Source: Spirochaetota bacterium
GTDB lineage: Bacteria; Spirochaetota; Spirochaetia; Treponematales; UBA12059
Assembly: GCA_029547205.1 (NCBI GenBank)
Contig: JAKPPT010000072.1
Coordinates: forward strand, 248,001-312,000
Length of the DNA: 64,000 nt
Direction: 5' to 3'
A program made the position numbers and the translations under genes. Shown here piece by piece: positions 37,484-46,717 of the stretch. The notes under the pieces are model-generated. The model was not told the origin of the DNA and did not search any database. It worked only from the letters and a program-made list of their open reading frames with translations. The number at the start of each line of letters is the position of its first letter. The stretch's first letter is position 1.

Positions 37484-39136
37484 ATGGACTTTGTCAATAA
37501 AAATCTAAAAGCATTAGAAAATCGATTCTTTACTGAAACATTATATAAAAACACGACTGATGTTTTTGTTGAAATAAAAACATCCAGAAGTGGATATCCT
37601 ATTCCTGTATTATCAAATCATAATCATTCAGTTACCCTCCACTCAGTGTATGATCCAGTACTTGAAGCGCAGAGGTTAACTAACGAATATACCAATAGTG
37701 CACGCGGTTTATATGTTTTCTTAGGATTGGGTGGTGGTTACCATATTCAAGAAATAATAAAAAAAAATCCAGAATCAAAAATAATAATTATAGAAACTAA
37801 TCTAAATCTTTTTTTTAATCTTATTAAATTAATTGATTATTCAGAGATTTTTTCACATGAAAACCTTTTTGTGTATGTTGATTATAATCCAGAAGCTTTT
37901 GAGGAAATAATCAAACAAATTTTTAATTATTTTTTTGACACACATTGTTATACTATTCCTTTGCGTAGCAGAATAAATTTTGACAACTATGAATATTTTT
38001 CTGCTTGCAGTACAATTATTGACTCAACGATACAAAACATTGCTTCAGATATTGCTATACAGGCACAATTTGGATATCAGTGGCTAAAAAACATTATAAA
38101 AAATTTTAATCTGCTAAAACATAATAAAATATTTAAGCTTCCAAAAGCTCATGTAATAATAACTGGTGCTGGACCTTCACTTGAATCTTATAAGACTATC
38201 AATGCTATTAAAAATCAATTACATACACATTGGCTCTTAGCTACCGATACGAGTGTTGGATTTTTACTTGCACATAATATTGTTCCTGATGCGATAATAA
38301 GCATCGACTGCCAGATATATAGCACATTTCATTTTAAGCATCGTATACAAGATACTACTACACTATTTCTCGATATTGCATCTCCTTCTAGCCTTGCAAG
38401 AAAATACTCCAATATATTCTTTTTTGGTTCTTATCATCCACTCTGTGTATATCTTTCACAAAAGACTAATGCGTTTCCGTTATTAGATTGCTCGGGTGGA
38501 AATGTAGTCTCTGCAGCTTGTGAATTAGTCTCAATGCTCGGAGCACAAACAGTTACTGTTTATGGTGCAGATTTTTCATATCCAGGTGGATCCCTTTATG
38601 CGAGAGGAACATATCTGTACGATTTATTTCAATCACAAGAAACAAGAATAATGCCTCTTACAACGTTATTTATGAAAATTCTTTTTCGAACTGCTATTAG
38701 ACGAATAAATCTGGGAACTACTTTTAGATATGAAAATGAACTATTAACGTCATATCATGATATGCTTCAGAAAAAAATACAAAATCACAGGTGCAAATAT
38801 CAATTTATTTCTGAATATGGATTGCCTATAATTATAAACCATAAAGACACTACAACAAATGAACAAGAGATTTTTATTCAAAAAGGAATTGATGTAAATT
38901 TGCTATTAAGCGAATATATAGATAAGCTGAAACAATTACAGGATAATATTGGGCAAAAAAAATATAAAGAAAGTAATTTACAATTTGATCCTGTTTTTAA
39001 TACACTACTTCCTCTTCTTGCATTCTTAAAGAAACATTCACGAGATCGAGATTTCTTTAGTTTGTTGCAAAATGCTATTGAACTTACAATACAAAAAATT
39101 GAAACCCAGCTATACAATACTAACCAGTACATGTAG
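37484..39136 (+). CDS. MAF/DUF115-family protein, copy 2
   Basis: This 550-residue paralogue has the same core: HVIITGAGPSLESYKTINAI, WLLATDTSVGFLLAHNIVPDAIISIDCQIYSTFHF, and later TVYGADFSYPGGSLYARGTYLYDLF, a characteristic motif of the family. The N-terminal domain contains a nucleotide-binding-like GLYVFLGLGGGYHIQEIIKKNP (about residues 75-96). Its full complement of motifs suggests it is catalytic, and copy 1 may be divergent. The tandem copies following an acidic protein form a likely flagellar glycosylation set. The 3' end overlaps the convergent gene by 17 bases. Confidence 0.85.
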   Translation: MDFVNKNLKALENRFFTETLYKNTTDVFVEIKTSRSGYPIPVLSNHNHSVTLHSVYDPVLEAQRLTNEYTNSARGLYVFLGLGGGYHIQEIIKKNPESKIIIIETNLNLFFNLIKLIDYSEIFSHENLFVYVDYNPEAFEEIIKQIFNYFFDTHCYTIPLRSRINFDNYEYFSACSTIIDSTIQNIASDIAIQAQFGYQWLKNIIKNFNLLKHNKIFKLPKAHVIITGAGPSLESYKTINAIKNQLHTHWLLATDTSVGFLLAHNIVPDAIISIDCQIYSTFHFKHRIQDTTTLFLDIASPSSLARKYSNIFFFGSYHPLCVYLSQKTNAFPLLDCSGGNVVSAACELVSMLGAQTVTVYGADFSYPGGSLYARGTYLYDLFQSQETRIMPLTTLFMKILFRTAIRRINLGTTFRYENELLTSYHDMLQKKIQNHRCKYQFISEYGLPIIINHKDTTTNEQEIFIQKGIDVNLLLSEYIDKLKQLQDNIGQKKYKESNLQFDPVFNTLLPLLAFLKKHSRDRDFFSLLQNAIELTIQKIETQLYNTNQYM

Positions 39137-39908
39137 TGTCATTTTCTACAAATGGCTGAAGAATAATTTCTTTTGCTAGAAGCTGAGCAAGTTGATAGCG
39201 CTTTTCCTGAGTTAATTTTGTTGCATCGAGTATATCGTTCCAGTAGCGTGAAAAGTTTTCTGGCACTATTGAGAGTTTACACAAATAATCATTGAGTTTC
39301 CGGTAATATGGAAACCATTCATGATTTCTGGCAAACAGAGCAGATGCACAGGAAGTCATAAAACCTGAAAGTGAAACAAGAAAGAAAAAATCATCTTGTT
39401 TAAGGACTGCTGATCCCAAATCAGTGAGAAAATGTTCAATTTTATATATATTATATTTAAATAACTGCCCCCAAAATACTTCTGTGAGTTTTGAAAACTT
39501 ATTTTGTATGTCAAATATCCAAGAGTCCCGATTGTAAATAATATCTGCATTAAATATCCTAAATATAGAATATGTCGTTCCTTCTTGAAAGAGCTTTTTG
39601 TAGTTGCTCAAGTACTCTTCAACAACATTTTGCTTTTTATACATAATGTGAACAGGAAGCTCATCAATGAAAAATCGATCCTTGTCCTGTTTGGGAGATG
39701 TTTCAAATGCTCCAGGATAATCGAACAGGATATTTCGTTTGTCGGAATCAGGTATGGTATCTTTATAGTAAACATCAAGTGTAATTACAAAATACGGATC
39801 AAGAATATCTTCTTTGAGCGCTTTGCCTGCAAGAATACAGTTTACATCCTCCCATGATGCAATTAATTTTTGCAATGTGTCCATAATCTTTTTTACACGG
39901 TTAATCAT
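39120..39908 (-). CDS. Conserved hypothetical, nucleotidyltransferase-like (DUF4037-type)
   Basis: The start at 39908 is preferred; AGGAG lies 6 bases before it and an upstream ATG at 39977 has none. The 262-residue product has an N-terminal alpha/beta region with acidic residues (YFVITLDVYY) like a nucleotidyltransferase-fold. A helical C-terminal half includes NHEWFPYYRKLNDYL, which resembles the DUF4037 region. A GS motif for catalysis is not visible, so activity is doubtful. It converges with the second MAF gene. Confidence 0.55.
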   Translation of the reverse strand: MINRVKKIMDTLQKLIASWEDVNCILAGKALKEDILDPYFVITLDVYYKDTIPDSDKRNILFDYPGAFETSPKQDKDRFFIDELPVHIMYKKQNVVEEYLSNYKKLFQEGTTYSIFRIFNADIIYNRDSWIFDIQNKFSKLTEVFWGQLFKYNIYKIEHFLTDLGSAVLKQDDFFFLVSLSGFMTSCASALFARNHEWFPYYRKLNDYLCKLSIVPENFSRYWNDILDATKLTQEKRYQLAQLLAKEIILQPFVENDTTCTG

Positions 39909-39975
39909 TGTAGCACTCCTAACCCTTGAAACTATTACAAAAATGATTATACAATGAATTTGTTGATTTGAGAAC

Positions 39976-40467
39976 ATGATAAATTATCAAAAGACGATTA
40001 TTTTTATCGAACCTCCTGGAAATATTCAAAAAGATCTCCATGCCTTGCGGCTTTCCTGCGCAAAAGTAACACGCACAACTTCCATTATATCGTTCCCTGA
40101 ACTAATACCGCTCATGTCCTTTGAAAACGAAACCATAGAACTTTCATCTATTGAAACACTGATACGAGGGAAGATACACATTTGTTTGACGCCAGAAAGT
40201 CACTCTGGTTGGCTATTTTTACCAGCAACTATTGCACACGATAAACTTCCCTATCAACAAGAACTATCCATTCCATCATGGCGGTGTGGATACGTTACAC
40301 TAGGACCACAGACAATAGATGATAGAATTATCGACTTGCTTGGACAGCAAAACACACTATCGTTTGCTGCTGGGCGCATACTCCTGACTGATGTTACGTT
40401 TTTAAATGAGGAAGGTACTTCTTATGTAATAGCTATTCGGGACTCTCTGTTTCGAAAAAAACAGTAA
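39976..40467 (+). CDS. Hypothetical protein
   Basis: This 163-residue protein has no signal peptide or membrane segment and no recognised motif. It is beta/alpha mixed, beginning MINYQKTIIFIEPPGN. ATG at 39976 follows a weak GAGA site. It lies between a divergent gene and an outer-membrane protein gene. Confidence 0.5.
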   Translation: MINYQKTIIFIEPPGNIQKDLHALRLSCAKVTRTTSIISFPELIPLMSFENETIELSSIETLIRGKIHICLTPESHSGWLFLPATIAHDKLPYQQELSIPSWRCGYVTLGPQTIDDRIIDLLGQQNTLSFAAGRILLTDVTFLNEEGTSYVIAIRDSLFRKKQ

Positions 40468-40565
40468 GTTCGTAACCAATTACTATGTAAATTATTTTTA
40501 TTGACATAGATTGCATAAGTGCAACAAGCTATGATACAGTGCTACTATATTACAACGGGGGAAGC

Positions 40566-41192
40566 ATGCGACGTTTTTTTGTTCTATTAGTAATACTGAG
40601 TATTGTTTGTGGTTCTGTTTTGCTAGCACAGGAACAAGCTCCTGAGCAAGGTACTGCGCAAAGTGATGCTACAGCATCTATTCCTGTTTTTTCACAATTT
40701 GAAAAAGGTGACATACTCTTTTCACTTTCTGCAGGAACTGCTTTTGGACTCGGTTTTTTTAATCCCACCACTGGCAGTTTTGATCCAGCGAACTTAAAGC
40801 CATCATTTACTATTCTCTTATCACTTCAGCGTTTTATGACACCAAACATTGTTCTCGGTGGTGAGATCGCAGGATACTTTTTTTCTACTATAAATGACCG
40901 TCAATTCTTTCTAGCACCACTTGGCGCACGTATTGGGTATGCATTTGATCTTAATCCTTTTTTCATTATTCCTACCGTTTCACTTGGTGCCGCAATTATG
41001 CGTTTGAGCGATATGGGACATATTGACCCGTATATAAAAACTGGCGCAGTGTTTGGCTGGAGTCCATCACAAGAAATCTGCTATACAATCCATGCTGATC
41101 TCATGACGATTCCACAGTTTTATAGTGACAGTTCACAAAATAGAACGGGATTATTTTTAGATTTAATAATTTCCGCAACATACCATTTCTAA
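40566..41192 (+). CDS. Outer-membrane beta-barrel-like protein
   Basis: The ATG at 40566 follows GGGGGAAG. The 208-residue product has a signal peptide (MRRFFVLLVILSIVCGSVLLAQ). The mature part has alternating hydrophobic strands separated by Gly/Asn/Asp turns and ends in aromatic Phe (SATYHF), the usual outer-membrane barrel C terminus. About eight strands fit the length. It has the look of the treponemal small OmpA/OmpW-like proteins; the substrate is unknown. It is followed 15 bases later by a lipoprotein gene. Confidence 0.7.
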   Translation: MRRFFVLLVILSIVCGSVLLAQEQAPEQGTAQSDATASIPVFSQFEKGDILFSLSAGTAFGLGFFNPTTGSFDPANLKPSFTILLSLQRFMTPNIVLGGEIAGYFFSTINDRQFFLAPLGARIGYAFDLNPFFIIPTVSLGAAIMRLSDMGHIDPYIKTGAVFGWSPSQEICYTIHADLMTIPQFYSDSSQNRTGLFLDLIISATYHF

Positions 41193-41207
41193 CCATAGGA
41201 GCATACC

Positions 41208-42308
41208 ATGAAACGTTTTATTCCAGCACTGCTGATACTGATAGTTTTTGCAGTTTCCTGTGATAACGGACCTGTAGGGATTTTTGCAAGCATTGGAAGC
41301 GAATCACCGATTGAGTACAAAGGCACTGAAGTATTCAAAAAATCAACGCCTGCTGCTGTAGTCTCACGAAATGGAACTCTCTATGCTGTTATTACAACGC
41401 TCTGGAAAAAGAACGGCAATACTTGGGAAAAAGCTACAAATCTGCCTTCCCAAGCTATGTATGCAACTTCTGCAGCTGTTACAGGAACAACGCTCTATGT
41501 CGCTTTTCTTGACAGCAATGCACATTCGCTCGGTGTTTTTTCCACCACCGATGATAGCAACTGGACTCCTGTTGATATCACTTTCCCAGCAAATGATGAA
41601 CAGGTACAGCAACTCTTAGCTGTAAATAACAAGGTTTTTGCTGTCACCACAAAAGCTGTCGATGGCAAAACGCAGTATAACCTGTATCATCTATCGAGCG
41701 GCAGCTTTGTTTCACTTATTAGAACTGGAACTAATTTGTTTTCTCTTGCCTATGTCGGCTCAACCTACTACGTTGCTTCAGGCACAACCATTTGGATCAG
41801 CACAGACCTTGCGAATTTTCAAGAATCACTAACACTTGCCGATGATTTTTTTACGAGCATTACCAGCATTGGAGGGAAACCTACAGCCGTTACCGCTTTT
41901 GGAAAAGTATATTGGCATGAAGGAGGCTGGTATAATACAAATGCGCTCACAAAAAGCTCAAAGAACCTGTACCTGCATGCTCCTGTAGAATACAATGATA
42001 CCCTTTTTGTAGCTACGAATACAGTTGTACGAAAAACAAGTTCTGTCACAGAAGTTAGCCCTATCGCAGGTTATATTGAACTTGCCTTTCCGCTTTCAAC
42101 AACTAAAACCCAGCGTGATGATAACTCACTTGTTACTGCAACCAACACAGTGTTTAGCGCCACCATTGGCGGTACTGCACTATCGATGCTGACGCTCATA
42201 ACCGAAAACGGAAAACCAACACTCTATGCCGGTTCAGTCGGAAACGGACTCTGGTCAAACCGAAATGAAAATGGCTCATGGTTAGGCTGGCAACGCGAAA
42301 CTGACTAA
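41208..42308 (+). CDS. Beta-propeller-like lipoprotein
   Basis: This 366-residue protein has a signal peptide and lipobox FAVSC at Cys18. The mature part is a series of repeated beta segments with motifs such as NGTLYAVITTLWKKNGNTWEKA and TTLYVAFLDS, which resemble the blades of a sialidase or Kelch-type propeller. No active-site motif is seen. It follows the barrel gene and may be co-transcribed with it, since both follow a shared gap. Confidence 0.65.
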   Translation: MKRFIPALLILIVFAVSCDNGPVGIFASIGSESPIEYKGTEVFKKSTPAAVVSRNGTLYAVITTLWKKNGNTWEKATNLPSQAMYATSAAVTGTTLYVAFLDSNAHSLGVFSTTDDSNWTPVDITFPANDEQVQQLLAVNNKVFAVTTKAVDGKTQYNLYHLSSGSFVSLIRTGTNLFSLAYVGSTYYVASGTTIWISTDLANFQESLTLADDFFTSITSIGGKPTAVTAFGKVYWHEGGWYNTNALTKSSKNLYLHAPVEYNDTLFVATNTVVRKTSSVTEVSPIAGYIELAFPLSTTKTQRDDNSLVTATNTVFSATIGGTALSMLTLITENGKPTLYAGSVGNGLWSNRNENGSWLGWQRETD

Positions 42309-42317
42309 TATCTTGCT

Positions 42318-44474
42318 GTGAAGCAATCACTCTTTCATACATCGGATATAAAACCGCTCGCAGAGCGCATGCGTCCAAGTACATTTGATGATGTGCTTGG
42401 ACAAACTCATCTTACCGCACCAGGGAGCCTCTTTCGAACAAGCGTAGAAAATGATCACGTTTCCAGCATCATATTGTTTGGACCACCGGGAACAGGAAAA
42501 ACAACACTTGCCCGACTCGTTGCACGGTATACACAGGCACAGTTTCAGGAACTCAATGCGGTATTTTCTACCGTACAGCACTTGCGGGATGTTATTAAAA
42601 CTGCGCAGGAACAGCAGGAATACTATAATCGAAATACCATTATTTTTATCGATGAAATACATCGATGGAATAAAGCACAGCAAGAGGCATTGCTCCCCTG
42701 GATTGAAAATGGCACCATTACATTAATCGGAGCCACAACACAAAATCCTTTTTTTGAACTCACGCAGGCACTGCTCTCACGCTTACAGATATTTGAGCTC
42801 TACCCTTTAGAAAAGGAACATTTATTCACGGCACTCAATCGGGCACTCCTGGATGAAGAACATGGTTTTGGAACGCGCAATCTTACTATAGAACCGGAAG
42901 CAGCGCAGTTTCTTGTAAATCATGCAGGATGCGATGTTCGTGTTGTGTACAATGCACTCGAATGGATTGTTGAAACATATGCACTTACCAATACAGTGAT
43001 AACCAGTCAAATGGTTCGAACTGCCCTCCAGAAAAAGGCTATACTCTATGATCGCGATGGAGATTACCATTACGATACTGCAAGTGCGTTTATTAAAAGC
43101 ATTCGCGGGTCTGATCCTGACGCGGCACTGTTTTGGGCTAGTGCCATGCTTGAAGGCGGCGAGGACCCAAAATTTATTTTGAGACGTATGCTCATAGCCG
43201 CAGCAGAAGATATAGGACTTGCTGATCCAACTGCGATTCAGATTGTTTCCGCCTGTGCTGAGGCTTTTGATCGGGTTGGAATGCCGGAAGGCTGGTACTT
43301 CATTGCAGAGGCTGCACTCTACTTAGCAACTGCACCAAAATCTAACTCCTGTGGTGCAATATTCAGGGCACGAGAACTTGTTAAAACCAGCACCTACACG
43401 GTGCCGATGGAGCTTCGCGATGCTTCCCGTGATGGCACACAATTAAAGCATGGTGTCGGTTATCAGTATCCTCATGATTACAGGGAGCACTGGATACCAC
43501 ATTCGTACATGCCACGGGAACTTGTTAATACTTTTTTGTATCAACCAGCACGAATTGGCTTTGAAAAAACTAGATTTATTGATACAATGCTCCGCCACAC
43601 TGATATTCTCATTAGTGAAGATTTAAAGCTTAGCATGATGGATGCGCACGGTGTTACGAGTGCTTATGCTGAGCTTATAAACCAGGTTACACGAATAGCA
43701 CCAGAAGCTGACACGCTTTGTATTACTGCAAACCAGGGACTTCTCTTTGCACGACTGAGCTGTATTTTTAATGAACGAGCAGTACACCATATCATACTGC
43801 CAGAAAGCTCATGCGAATATTGTGCTACTATTTATTTTCGCGATTTTGAAAAAGCCCTGGAGCCAGTCTATGTAGCAGTGCCCGATAACCTATTCCATCT
43901 CTTGTATGCTGAACACAGACAAAATCATCACATTGATGTAATGGATACAGGTCAGGCGCTATTTCTTACTAAATTGCAGACCAGCCTTGGAGCAAAAAAA
44001 ACACCTGTTGTTATGTATGGAATACCGCGACATAAGACGCATGAGCAGGGACTTGAACTAGTTATTAAGCTTCTCACACAGGTTGCTGATCATATTATCT
44101 ATATAGAACCACTGCCATTTCAAAGAGGACTTATACCTGCACTTATGATTGATGCACTTGAACAAAAACAGGCTGAAGCTCTTAAAGCATACGACCATGC
44201 TTTTTTTGCGGCAAAAGAAACAGGTACTGCCTGTAAACCTATAGAACACTTTACCTGTACCTATCACCCAATACTTGAAGCATATGCAGAACGCACAGTG
44301 AACGATGCTCTGATAAACCAGCTCTTTGATCGAGAGCATGAATACATGCGAACACTACCGTTTGAGCTTACGCATGAACAAATTACCTCTGCACTCAGTA
44401 AAAAACAGAAGCAAACGGTACAGTGGCGCTATGCCTGGCAACTCTGCGAATGGAAACGAATCGATGAATTATAA
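42318..44474 (+). CDS. rarA: RarA (MgsA) ATPase fused to a C-terminal domain
   Basis: Initiation is at GTG (42318). Residues 1-410 are RarA, the AAA+ protein that works at stalled replication forks: Walker A GPPGTGKT at 55-62, Walker B IIFIDEIHR, sensor region and the C-terminal helical tetramerisation domain up to YQYPHDYREHWIPHSYMP. RarA usually ends there (about 440 residues). The remaining 280 residues (from about 440) are alpha/beta, with segments such as ADTLCITANQGLLFARLSCIFNE, and resemble a Rossmann methyltransferase-like fold without a clear SAM motif. The fused domain is not a known RarA part to my knowledge. The next gene overlaps its end by 11 bases. Confidence 0.88.
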   Translation: MKQSLFHTSDIKPLAERMRPSTFDDVLGQTHLTAPGSLFRTSVENDHVSSIILFGPPGTGKTTLARLVARYTQAQFQELNAVFSTVQHLRDVIKTAQEQQEYYNRNTIIFIDEIHRWNKAQQEALLPWIENGTITLIGATTQNPFFELTQALLSRLQIFELYPLEKEHLFTALNRALLDEEHGFGTRNLTIEPEAAQFLVNHAGCDVRVVYNALEWIVETYALTNTVITSQMVRTALQKKAILYDRDGDYHYDTASAFIKSIRGSDPDAALFWASAMLEGGEDPKFILRRMLIAAAEDIGLADPTAIQIVSACAEAFDRVGMPEGWYFIAEAALYLATAPKSNSCGAIFRARELVKTSTYTVPMELRDASRDGTQLKHGVGYQYPHDYREHWIPHSYMPRELVNTFLYQPARIGFEKTRFIDTMLRHTDILISEDLKLSMMDAHGVTSAYAELINQVTRIAPEADTLCITANQGLLFARLSCIFNERAVHHIILPESSCEYCATIYFRDFEKALEPVYVAVPDNLFHLLYAEHRQNHHIDVMDTGQALFLTKLQTSLGAKKTPVVMYGIPRHKTHEQGLELVIKLLTQVADHIIYIEPLPFQRGLIPALMIDALEQKQAEALKAYDHAFFAAKETGTACKPIEHFTCTYHPILEAYAERTVNDALINQLFDREHEYMRTLPFELTHEQITSALSKKQKQTVQWRYAWQLCEWKRIDEL

Positions 44475-45336
44475 AAAAAACATGCACCAATTTGTGCTTG
44501 TCTATTCGCTCAAAACTAGTGATCCTGCATACCTGTATTCGTTTTATGCTTCTCGCCGTTTCTTTGAAGAAGCGCAACAAGTAGCCATCAATTTTTCCAT
44601 GTGCCTTGCACATGAGTTTGTGCCAGAAAACTATGTTCCAGAACATACTGTGCTTATAATGCGCGGTGATTTTTCTGGAATGTACCTCACGGAACTCTCA
44701 GAAAAAGGTTTTACGATCATTAATGCGCCTGAGGCTCATGAGCTTTGCCTCGATAAGTATAAAACTGCAGCATGGTTTTTGAGAAATGCATGGCCACATC
44801 CAAAAACAGAAATCTATAGTGCTGATAATTTATTTTTTCCCTGCATATTAAAGCCTCGATATGGAAAAATGGGTGCAGGTATTTTTCTTTTAGAAAATCC
44901 AGAATCTATTACTCCTCTCATAGAAAAGGCGCTCACAAATAAAGAGTATCTTATTCAGGAGTACGTTACAGCAAGCTTTGGAAGAGATATTCGTTTCTTT
45001 TTTGCAAATTTTACGGAGCCGTATGCTATTCACTATTCTGATACTGTATCCGCAGTATGCGTTATGAGAAAAGGTACTGGGTTGCTTTCTAACACACACC
45101 AGGGAGGTACCATGTCTCTCTGGAACCCTCCTCAAAGTCTTGCAGAACTTGCAGGAAAGATTTTTACCGCCTCCGGTCTCACCTACGGTACAGTTGATTT
45201 TCTCTTTGTAGATGAGGCACGCGATCAATTTTCTGTATGCGAATTAAACAGTATGCCTGGCTTTGAGGCTCTGGAACAGCTATGTGGCTGTAATGCTGCG
45301 CGCGCGATACTTTCATCGTGCATGCAATTAGTATAG
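44464..45336 (+). CDS. RimK-like ATP-grasp ligase
   Basis: The start at 44464 lies within the last codons of rarA. The 290-residue product has a RimK-like layout: an N-terminal alpha/beta domain, then ATP-grasp motifs FPCILKPRYGKMGAGIFLL, YLIQEYVTASFGRDIRFFF, and the C-terminal FSVCELNSMPGFEAL with the metal-binding Glu/Asn. Such enzymes ligate an amino acid or carboxylate to an amine, for example Glu to ribosomal S6 or a peptide. The substrate is unknown. Translational coupling to rarA suggests joint regulation only. Confidence 0.8.
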   Translation: MNYKKNMHQFVLVYSLKTSDPAYLYSFYASRRFFEEAQQVAINFSMCLAHEFVPENYVPEHTVLIMRGDFSGMYLTELSEKGFTIINAPEAHELCLDKYKTAAWFLRNAWPHPKTEIYSADNLFFPCILKPRYGKMGAGIFLLENPESITPLIEKALTNKEYLIQEYVTASFGRDIRFFFANFTEPYAIHYSDTVSAVCVMRKGTGLLSNTHQGGTMSLWNPPQSLAELAGKIFTASGLTYGTVDFLFVDEARDQFSVCELNSMPGFEALEQLCGCNAARAILSSCMQLV

Positions 45337-45418
45337 CAGCATGTTCGTACATGGCTTTGGATTGTTTGGTCATACAACAAGCTGGCAAAAGTTATCCGTT
45401 TTATGGTATAAATGACTG

Positions 45419-46717
45419 ATGTTTCAGTCAGCAGCTGATGTTTACACGTATCTATCCTCGTTTATAAACCTTGAACGCAAGCTTGAGCCGATTGAGTACC
45501 GCCTTGACAGAATGCACTACCTCAGAAAACTCTTTGGCTATCCCGATGAAGCAGTGCGTACGATTCACGTTACAGGCAGTAAAGGAAAAGGATCGACAGC
45601 AACACTGCTCGCATCGATACTAACAGCAAGCGGCTATAAAACAGGTCTCTTCACTTCTCCGCATGTATTAAACTTTACAGAACGCATTGCAATTAACAAG
45701 CTTCCTGTTACTAACGATATACTGCTTCCCTGTGCAGAAGAAATCTATCATCGTATTCCTCCTGGGAAACCTTTACCTGTCCCTGAATTTGAATATCCAA
45801 CATTTTTTGAGCTGCTTACTATTCTGGCATTTCTCTGTTATAAACGAGCCGGATGCCAGTATGCTGTGATTGAAGTAGGTCTTGGCGGAAGACTCGATAC
45901 GACTAATGTAATCTGTCCAGAGCTTGCAATTATCACATCGATAGAGTTAGAGCATACAGAAATACTCGGATCGACCGTTGACAAAATTGCCTATGAAAAA
46001 GCCGGAATTATTAAAAGCCTCATTCCGGTAATATCAGCTGTTTCTGATCCCGTAGCCCGTTCTGTGATATATACAAAAGCATACAATTCTGTAAGTCCAT
46101 TCTACAATCTTGACAGCATTGTTTCAGAATACCATACATCCGAGACACCCGAAGGAATTAGTGTGACCTGGCGTGACAGCGTTGGTAACCATACAGCGCA
46201 ATCGAGCCTCCATGGAATTGTACAGAGCAGAAATATTATGACTGCATGGTATGCGGGAAATCTATTACAAATTTCACCGGATGCTATTTTACAAGGTATT
46301 CGTTCGACGACAATGCGCGCGCGTTTTGAAATTATTCCAGGAGAGCCAACCATCATACTCGACGGCGCTCACACTGAAGTTTCAATACTGAATACTGTTG
46401 AGACGTACCAAAAACTGTTTCCGGAACCCTGTGTGCTGCTTTTTGGAACAGCACAAGATAAACACAGTTTTGCAATGCTTAAAACGCTCTACCCTATTAC
46501 AGAATTGGCGGTTATCACCAGACCGGGAACCTTCAAACAATCTGAGCCAGAGAGGATTCTCGAAGAAGCGCACGCACTCAACATGCAAGCAGAGCTTATT
46601 GCTGATACAGAAGCTGCAGTTATACATGCACACGCACTCGCAAAAGCTCGTAAGCTTCCACTTTTGATTTGCGGTTCTTTTTATCTCTGTGCCGATGCTC
46701 TTAAAACACTAGCGTAA
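45419..46717 (+). CDS. folC: Folylpolyglutamate synthase / dihydrofolate synthase
   Basis: This 432-residue Mur-ligase-family enzyme adds glutamate to dihydropteroate and to folates. The P-loop is GSKGKGST (residues 53-60), then FTSPHVLNFTERI, the IEVGLGGRLDTTNVI motif and ITSIELEHTEILGSTVDKIAYEKAGIIK with carbamylated Lys-equivalent positions. Length is typical (about 430). Its stop overlaps the convergent DUF445 gene by 9 bases. It lies after the ATP-grasp gene, with an 82-base gap. Confidence 0.94.
   Translation: MFQSAADVYTYLSSFINLERKLEPIEYRLDRMHYLRKLFGYPDEAVRTIHVTGSKGKGSTATLLASILTASGYKTGLFTSPHVLNFTERIAINKLPVTNDILLPCAEEIYHRIPPGKPLPVPEFEYPTFFELLTILAFLCYKRAGCQYAVIEVGLGGRLDTTNVICPELAIITSIELEHTEILGSTVDKIAYEKAGIIKSLIPVISAVSDPVARSVIYTKAYNSVSPFYNLDSIVSEYHTSETPEGISVTWRDSVGNHTAQSSLHGIVQSRNIMTAWYAGNLLQISPDAILQGIRSTTMRARFEIIPGEPTIILDGAHTEVSILNTVETYQKLFPEPCVLLFGTAQDKHSFAMLKTLYPITELAVITRPGTFKQSEPERILEEAHALNMQAELIADTEAAVIHAHALAKARKLPLLICGSFYLCADALKTLA

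Noticed and set aside
40501-40540. Promoter or operator before the barrel gene (TTGACA and TTGCATAAGTGCAA)
   Set aside because: No -10 box has usable spacing to the TTGACA, and a 5-bp dyad alone is weak evidence.
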